This document shows, piece after piece, positions 59,556 through 64,000 of a DNA stretch of 64,000 bases. Source of the stretch: Streptomyces sp. NBC_01445 (GTDB lineage Bacteria > Actinomycetota > Actinomycetes > Streptomycetales > Streptomycetaceae). The notes beneath the pieces are model-generated. The model was not told the origin of the DNA. It was given only the letters and a program-made list of their open reading frames with translations, and did no database searches. Where the stretch lies: the NCBI RefSeq assembly GCF_035918235.1, contig NZ_CP109485.1, positions 5,084,001 to 5,148,000 of the forward strand, read 5' to 3'. Each line of letters starts with the position of its first letter. The first letter of the stretch is position 1. A program made the position numbers and the translations under genes.

Positions 59556-60083
59556 ATGAGCGCGACGAAGGACGGCGACGGCGCCACCGGGGCGGACCAG
59601 GACGGCGCCGAGGCGGCGGTGTCACGCTTCGTGGAGCGGTTCGCCGCGGAGATGACCGAGGCCGGGATGCAGCGGATGGCCGCCCGCGTCTTCGCCTCGC
59701 TGCTCGCCTCCGACGAGAGCGCGCTGACCTCCGCCGAGCTCTCCGAACGACTGCAGATCAGCCCGGCGGCGGTGTCCGGGGCCGTGCGCTATCTGACGCA
59801 GGCGGGCATGGTCGGCCGCGAGCGGGAGCCCGGCTCGCGCCGCGACCGCTACCGGCTGCACAACGACCTGTGGTTCGAGACGTTCACCCGCCGCGACCAG
59901 CTCCTCGCGCGCTGGGAGAGGGTCCTGCGCGACGGGGTGGAATCACTGGGCCCGGACAGCCCCGCGGGCCTGCGCATCGCCGAGACGGCGGCGTTCATGG
60001 AGTTCCTGGACGGCGAGCTGAAGGGGCTGATGAAGCGGTGGCACGCACACCGCGAGACGCTCGACCTCGGCCCCCGGAGCTGA
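59556..60083 (+). CDS. MarR/GbsR-type transcriptional regulator
   Basis: Regulator of 175 residues. An acidic N-terminus is followed by helices VSRFVERFAAEMTEAGMQRM and the helix-turn-helix ALTSAELSERLQISPAAVSG with wing MVGREREPGSRRDRYRLHND. The C-terminal half is a helical dimer region (WERVLRDGVESLGPDSPAGL). Divergent from the polyketide-exporter-type ABC operon, a common pairing. No phosphoacceptor or effector-binding motif is visible. Confidence 0.85.
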   Translation: MSATKDGDGATGADQDGAEAAVSRFVERFAAEMTEAGMQRMAARVFASLLASDESALTSAELSERLQISPAAVSGAVRYLTQAGMVGREREPGSRRDRYRLHNDLWFETFTRRDQLLARWERVLRDGVESLGPDSPAGLRIAETAAFMEFLDGELKGLMKRWHAHRETLDLGPRS

Positions 60084-60107
60084 TGACCCCCTCGGTACGC
60101 CGACTGC

Positions 60108-60776
60108 TTACGCGGGCCTGACCAGCCGCGCCTCGTACGCGAAGACCGCCGCCTGGGTGCGGTCCCGCAGGCCCAGCTTCACGAGGACGCGGCTGACGTG
60201 GGTCTTGATGGTCGATTCGGCGACGACGAGCCGTTCGGCGATCTCCGCGTTCGACAGGCCCTGGGCGATCAGGACCAGCACCTCCGTCTCGCGCTCCGTC
60301 AGCTCGCCGAACGCCCCCGGGTTCGCCACCGCCGGCAGCTTCGGGACCTCGGAGAGCTTGGAGAACTCCGTGATCAGGCGGCGGGTGACCGAGGGGGCGA
60401 GTAGCGCCTCGCCCTCGGCCACCACCCTTACCCCGTCGGCCAGTTGGCGGGCCGAGGCGTCCTTGAGGAGGAAGCCGGAGGCGCCCGCGCGCAGCGCCTG
60501 GTAGACGTACTCGTCGAGGTCGAAGGTGGTCAGGACGAGCACCTTCGCGCTGCGGTCCATGGCGGCGATCTCGCGGGTGGCCTCGATGCCGTTCAGCTCC
60601 GGCATGCGGATGTCCATGAGGACGACGTCCGGGGAGAGTTCACGGACCCGGGCGACGGCCTCGCGGCCGTTGACGGCCTCGCCGACGACCTCGATGTCGG
60701 GCATCGCGTTGAGCAGCACCGAGAAGCCCTCGCGGACCATCATCTGGTCGTCGGCGATCAGTACGCGGATGGTCAT
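60108..60776 (-). CDS. LuxR-family response regulator
   Basis: NarL/LuxR-type response regulator of 222 residues. Receiver domain with acidic pair DD at 9-10, phosphoacceptor D55 (VVLMDIRMPE), Thr in VLVLTTFD and Lys in FLLKDAS. The DNA-binding domain is LTERETEVLVLIAQGLSNAE then IAERLVVAESTIKTHVSRVL. ATG 60776 overlaps the histidine kinase stop codon (ATGA), so the two form one two-component system. The target genes are unknown. Confidence 0.95.
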   Translation of the reverse strand: MTIRVLIADDQMMVREGFSVLLNAMPDIEVVGEAVNGREAVARVRELSPDVVLMDIRMPELNGIEATREIAAMDRSAKVLVLTTFDLDEYVYQALRAGASGFLLKDASARQLADGVRVVAEGEALLAPSVTRRLITEFSKLSEVPKLPAVANPGAFGELTERETEVLVLIAQGLSNAEIAERLVVAESTIKTHVSRVLVKLGLRDRTQAAVFAYEARLVRPA

Positions 60777-62134
60777 GCGGGGTCTCCCGACTGGTCCGTC
60801 GTCGGCTGCGGCGCGGGCTCCGGTGTCGCCACCGGCACGAACGCCGCCACCTCGTAGCCGCCGTCCGCCGTCGGGCCGGCCGTCATCTCGCCGCTCAGCA
60901 TCGCGATGCGCTCCCGCATGCCGGTGATCCCGTGGCCCGCGCCCGGCGAGGGCTTGACCAGGCCGGTCGGCGGGCCGTTCACGATGCGCAGGCCGAGCCC
61001 CCCGAGGACGTACGACACCTCGACGCGCGCCTCGGCGCCGGGCGCGTGCCGCAGCGCGTTGCTCAGCGCCTCCTGCACGATGCGGTACGCCGACAGCTCG
61101 ACGCCCTGCGGCAGGTCACGGACCGCGCCGGTGACCGTCTGGCCGACCCGGAGCCCGGCCTCCCCGACGTTCTCCAGGAGCCGGCCGAGGTCCGCGAGCG
61201 TGGGCTGCGGGGCGTCGGGCGCCTCATAGTCCTCGGCCCGTACGACGCCCAGGACGCGACGCAGCTCGGTGAGCGCCGCCACCGCGTTCTCGCGGATCGT
61301 GACGAACGCCTGCTCCAGCTCCGGGGGCGGGTTCTCCACACGGTAGGGCGCGGCCTCCGCCTGGATCGCGACGACCGACATGTGGTGCGCGACGACGTCG
61401 TGCAGTTCGCGGGCGATGTTCGTGCGCTCCTCCAGGAGCGTGCGCTTGTCCCGCTCCACCGCCGTGACCTGGCGCTGCGCGGTCATCTCCACCTTCGCCT
61501 CGCGCCTGACGTGCACCGACGTGGTGACGAGGAGGGCGAGCGCGGAGACGAAGAGCATCGGCGCGGTGTCCGGGTCCATGCTGTACCAGAAGACCGACGC
61601 GAAGAAGCCGAAGGCGGCCGTGCCCGCCCACATCCAGGCCGCCGTGCGGGGCCGGGTCCTGGCCGCGACCACCGTCATCACGACGAGGTGCGCGAAGAAC
61701 CCGGCGGGCGCCCACGGAGCGCCGAATCCGTCCCCTCCCATGATCGCGACGAACGGCGTCGACACGAGGGATATCCACCATGCCCCGACCGGCCTGATCA
61801 GCGTCATCGCCACGGCGAGTGCCGGGATGAACCCGGACAGCGCGTGGATCACGTCGCCGCCCATCGCGTCACCGGCGGCGAATGCGATCAGCAGCGTGAA
61901 CAGGGCGGCGCCCAGGACCACGGCGTGCGGAGTCCACACCGCGTAGCGGCGCAGCCGCTCCGGCAGCCGCCCGATCAGCGGGCCGTCCGGGGAGCACGGC
62001 GGCAGCGGACGGTAGGCGAAGGGATCCTTGAACAGGTCCTGCCGCAGGCCGCTCAGCGCGCCGGCGGCGAGACGGTACTCGGGGCTGCGGCTCTTGGCCC
62101 CCGTCGGCATCGTCTGGGTCTGGGTTTCGGTCAC
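60773..62134 (-). CDS. Sensor histidine kinase (HisKA_3 type)
   Basis: Membrane sensor of 453 residues. About five to six helices span residues 70-225, followed by a coiled region and the phosphoacceptor box ERTNIARELHDVVAHHMSVV. The HATPase domain follows (VELSAYRIVQEALSNALRHA, GHGITGMRERIAMLSGEM). The N-terminal start is uncertain: GTG 62134 (VTETQTQT) is taken; GTG 62143 and ATG 62110 are alternatives and none has a clear ribosome-binding site. No large extracytoplasmic sensor domain, so it may detect a membrane signal. Confidence 0.9.
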   Translation of the reverse strand: MTETQTQTMPTGAKSRSPEYRLAAGALSGLRQDLFKDPFAYRPLPPCSPDGPLIGRLPERLRRYAVWTPHAVVLGAALFTLLIAFAAGDAMGGDVIHALSGFIPALAVAMTLIRPVGAWWISLVSTPFVAIMGGDGFGAPWAPAGFFAHLVVMTVVAARTRPRTAAWMWAGTAAFGFFASVFWYSMDPDTAPMLFVSALALLVTTSVHVRREAKVEMTAQRQVTAVERDKRTLLEERTNIARELHDVVAHHMSVVAIQAEAAPYRVENPPPELEQAFVTIRENAVAALTELRRVLGVVRAEDYEAPDAPQPTLADLGRLLENVGEAGLRVGQTVTGAVRDLPQGVELSAYRIVQEALSNALRHAPGAEARVEVSYVLGGLGLRIVNGPPTGLVKPSPGAGHGITGMRERIAMLSGEMTAGPTADGGYEVAAFVPVATPEPAPQPTTDQSGDPA

Positions 62135-62238
62135 GTACAGCACCGTAAGCGGCGGCCCGCCCCGAAGGCGTCCCACGGGAGGAGGGTCCTGGGCCCTCCG
62201 TCGCAGGTACTACACGCTCCCGCCAGGGCCGGGCGTCG

Positions 62239-63111
62239 TCACCACGCCAGCTGGGCGATCTCCTCAGCCACCACGGCGCACGCGTCCGCGGCGGGGTCGA
62301 TCAGCGGGAAGTGGCCGACGTCCTCCAGGAGCGTGAGTCCCACTACCTCGCCCGCCTTCGCCGCCGCGTCCGCGTAGGCCTCCGCGACCGCGTACGGCAC
62401 CGTCGTGTCCGCCCGTCCCTGCACCAGCGTCGTCGCGATGCCCGTGGGAAGCAGCGCGGCCGGGTCGGCGTACGGCAGGCGCTCCTCGAACACGGCCTTG
62501 CCGCCCAGGAATTGGGCGGGTGCGCCGGAGCAGACGTCGAGGTCGCGGGCCGTCACGAAGTCGGCGATCGGGGCGAGCGCGACGACGCCGCGCAGCGGTG
62601 CGGGGGCGGCGGTGCGCCAGGGCGCGTCCTCGGGCAGCAGATGCCGCGCGGCGGCCCACAGAGCGAGCTGCCCGCCGGCCGAGTGCCCCACGACGACGGT
62701 GCGCCGCGGGTCACCCTGCGGCAGCACTTCCCGTACGAGGCCGGGGAGCGCGTCGAGAGCGGCGGCGATGTCGTCGAACGTCTCCGGCCACCGCCCCGCC
62801 ACCGGAGCGGTACCGCCCTGCTGGGGCAGTGAACTGCCGCGCCGGTACTCGACGTTGGCGACCGCGAAGCCGCGCCGCGCGAGGAAGTCGGCGAACGGCG
62901 TGAGGTGCTGCCGGTCGTAGGGCGCGCGCCACGCGCCGCCGTGCAGGAGCACCACCAGGGGCGCGGATTCCGCGCCGTCGCGGGGCGCGTAGAGGTCGAC
63001 GACCTGGTCCGGGTGATCCCCGTACGCGGCGGTGACGTCTGGCGGGACCACGGGGTGCGAGAAGGCCGATGCCTCTTCGGCCTCGTCGCGGGCGGCGGCG
63101 TCGTCCGGCAT
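62239..63111 (-). CDS. Alpha/beta hydrolase, probable kynurenine formamidase
   Basis: Serine hydrolase of 290 residues with VVLLHGGAWRAPYDR (HGGxW oxyanion motif), nucleophile in VVGHSAGGQLALW, and DVGHFPLIDP supplying the histidine. HGGxW plus this size matches the kynurenine formamidase type that hydrolyses N-formylkynurenine in tryptophan breakdown. The tail of a kynureninase gene lies about 0.8 kb away at the window edge, supporting that role; a general carboxylesterase is the alternative. ATG 63111 has GAGAGG upstream. Confidence 0.75.
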   Translation of the reverse strand: MPDDAAARDEAEEASAFSHPVVPPDVTAAYGDHPDQVVDLYAPRDGAESAPLVVLLHGGAWRAPYDRQHLTPFADFLARRGFAVANVEYRRGSSLPQQGGTAPVAGRWPETFDDIAAALDALPGLVREVLPQGDPRRTVVVGHSAGGQLALWAAARHLLPEDAPWRTAAPAPLRGVVALAPIADFVTARDLDVCSGAPAQFLGGKAVFEERLPYADPAALLPTGIATTLVQGRADTTVPYAVAEAYADAAAKAGEVVGLTLLEDVGHFPLIDPAADACAVVAEEIAQLAW

Positions 63112-63192
63112 GCTCCAACCTCTCAGCGTCACGGCGGAATTGGAAAGTATGCGGACGCTACCAGGCCGGTGACGTGGGCGGACACACACCGT

Positions 63193-63208
63193 AACCGGAT
63201 AAACGGTT
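63193..63208. promoter_or_regulatory. Palindrome upstream of TetR gene
   Basis: AACCG-gataaa-CGGTT is a perfect inverted repeat 25 bp before the TetR start and 82 bp before the divergent hydrolase. Candidate operator for the TetR protein; evidence is symmetry and position only. Confidence 0.4.
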
Positions 63209-63232
63209 CCCCTGTGCCGTTACCCTGACCGT

Positions 63233-63883
63233 ATGCCCGAACAAGCAGAGCCCGGGACCGCCCCTTCGGACCCCGGCACCGCGCAGGCGGAGCCCGGCAC
63301 CGTCCGTCCCGGCGGGCGCACGGCGCGGGTGCGCGCCGCCGTCCTCGACGCCGCCGGTGACGTGCTCGCCGAACAGGGCTTCGCCCATCTCGACCTGGCG
63401 GACGTCGCGCGGCGCGCGGAGGTCGGCAAGACGACGGTGTACCGGCGCTGGGGCTCGGTCACGGGGCTCGTCGCCGATCTGCTCGCCGACATGGCCGAGC
63501 AGTCGCTGCCGCGCACCGACACCGGGACCCTGCGCGGCGACCTGCGGGCCAACGCCCGCCTGGTGCGGCGCGCGTTGGCCGACCCCCGCCAGGGCGCCCT
63601 GTTCCGGGCCGTCATCGCCGCCGCGACCTGCGACGAAAAGACGTCGGCGGCGCTACGCCGCTTCTACGAGGTACGGGTCACCGAGTGGGCTCCGTGCGTG
63701 GAACAGGCCGTGCGGCGCGGCGAGTTGAGGGCCGGCACGGACGCGGCGGCCGTCGTGCGGGCCGTGTCCGCGCCCCTGTACTACCAGCTCCTGACGGCCG
63801 GATCCGCGCCGACCGAAGCCGACGCGGACCAGGCCGCCGACGCCGCCGTCGCGGCGGCGGAAGCGGGCGTCTACACCACCTGA
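63233..63883 (+). CDS. TetR-family transcriptional regulator
   Basis: Regulator of 216 residues. N-terminal helix-turn-helix (about 24-70: ARVRAAVLDAAGDVLAEQGF, DLADVARRAEVGKTTVYRRW) and a C-terminal ligand-binding domain with LRGDLRANARLVRRALADPR and PLYYQLLTAGSAPTE, the TetR_C pattern common in actinobacteria. Divergent from the kynurenine-formamidase-like gene with a palindrome in the 121-bp gap, so it probably controls that gene, and perhaps kynU, in response to a tryptophan catabolite (inference). Confidence 0.92.
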   Translation: MPEQAEPGTAPSDPGTAQAEPGTVRPGGRTARVRAAVLDAAGDVLAEQGFAHLDLADVARRAEVGKTTVYRRWGSVTGLVADLLADMAEQSLPRTDTGTLRGDLRANARLVRRALADPRQGALFRAVIAAATCDEKTSAALRRFYEVRVTEWAPCVEQAVRRGELRAGTDAAAVVRAVSAPLYYQLLTAGSAPTEADADQAADAAVAAAEAGVYTT

Positions 63884-63890
63884 GGCGCGT

Positions 63891-64000
63891 CTACGCCGCC
63901 GCGGCCGCCAGCTGATCCGCGAGGACCCGCGCGGCCCGCTCCACCTCGGCGAACCCGAGATACAGCGGGGTGAAGCCGAACCGGAGCACGTCGGGCGCGC
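63891..64000 (-). CDS. kynU: Kynureninase, C-terminal end only
   Basis: The last 35 codons of a gene entering from the right edge. The reading frame gives APDVLRFGFTPLYLGFAEVE followed by RAARVLADQLAAAAA and a TAG stop at 63891-63893. The RFGFxPLY(L/V) segment is the characteristic C-terminal region of kynureninase, which cleaves kynurenine to anthranilate and alanine. It ends 7 bp beyond the convergent TetR gene. Confidence 0.8.
   Translation of the reverse strand, partial: APDVLRFGFTPLYLGFAEVERAARVLADQLAAAAA

Noticed and set aside
1..64000. tRNA, rRNA, CRISPR arrays, insertion sequences and phage genes
   Set aside because: None was recognised when reading both strands; no transposase or integrase motif and no clover-leaf-like sequence stood out.

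Overview
The window is a piece of a Streptomyces chromosome. Base composition is very GC-rich with strongly GC-biased third codon positions, GTG and TTG starts are frequent, operons are packed with ATGA/GTGA start-stop overlaps, and the gene content (rodlins, chaplins, melC tyrosinase, SigE-family sigma factor) is diagnostic for the genus. The left end cuts a rodlin gene and the right end cuts a kynureninase gene. No rRNA, tRNA, CRISPR array, phage or intact insertion sequence was recognised.

Left third (1-21.2 kb): an aerial-surface island. Two divergent rodlin genes are followed by a short chaplin and a long, sortase-anchored double chaplin. Next comes a decayed stretch holding remnants of an ATP-grasp gene and an FAD oxidoreductase gene, then a secreted GH26-like glycoside hydrolase. 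A nine-gene, tightly overlapped minus-strand operon (4607-15122) follows. It encodes a Wzx/Wzy-type exopolysaccharide pathway: secreted protein, two GT4 glycosyltransferases, priming sugar-phosphate transferase, O-antigen-ligase/polymerase-like protein, MurJ/Wzx-type flippase, polysaccharide deacetylase, Wzz-like protein and BioF2-like acyltransferase. To its right lie three more short chaplins (one without cysteines), three small secreted proteins of unknown role, a DUF5949 protein, a VKOR-type disulfide oxidase, and the tyrosinase pair melC1-melC2. Intergenic gaps hold many strong hairpin terminators, and two chaplins have promoters resembling the BldN consensus. The simplest reading is that coat proteins, a surface polysaccharide, disulfide formation and melanin are deployed together on aerial hyphae or spores; this is inference.

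Middle (21.3-41 kb): a PP2C phosphatase, an NfeD-flotillin pair, PAP2 and DedA membrane proteins, a BlaI/BlaR1-like repressor-protease pair with two operators, an M64 peptidase, an XRE-TPR regulator, an S9 peptidase, SURF1, a SigE-family sigma factor with a putative anti-sigma partner, the ask-asd operon, a DUF5063 protein, recR, ybaB and a SLATT-like protein.

Right (41-64 kb): a GNAT protein, an 829-residue GT2/membrane fusion, a GntR regulator with a class III aminotransferase, a VTC-domain protein divergent from a DJ-1/MarR pair with tandem operators, a Ser/Thr kinase, a membrane-anchored PstS-like protein, an FG-GAP secreted protein, purA, a diacylglycerol-kinase-like protein, an antibiotic-exporter-type ABC system with a divergent MarR-type regulator, a two-component system, and a likely kynurenine formamidase, a TetR regulator and the kynureninase tail.
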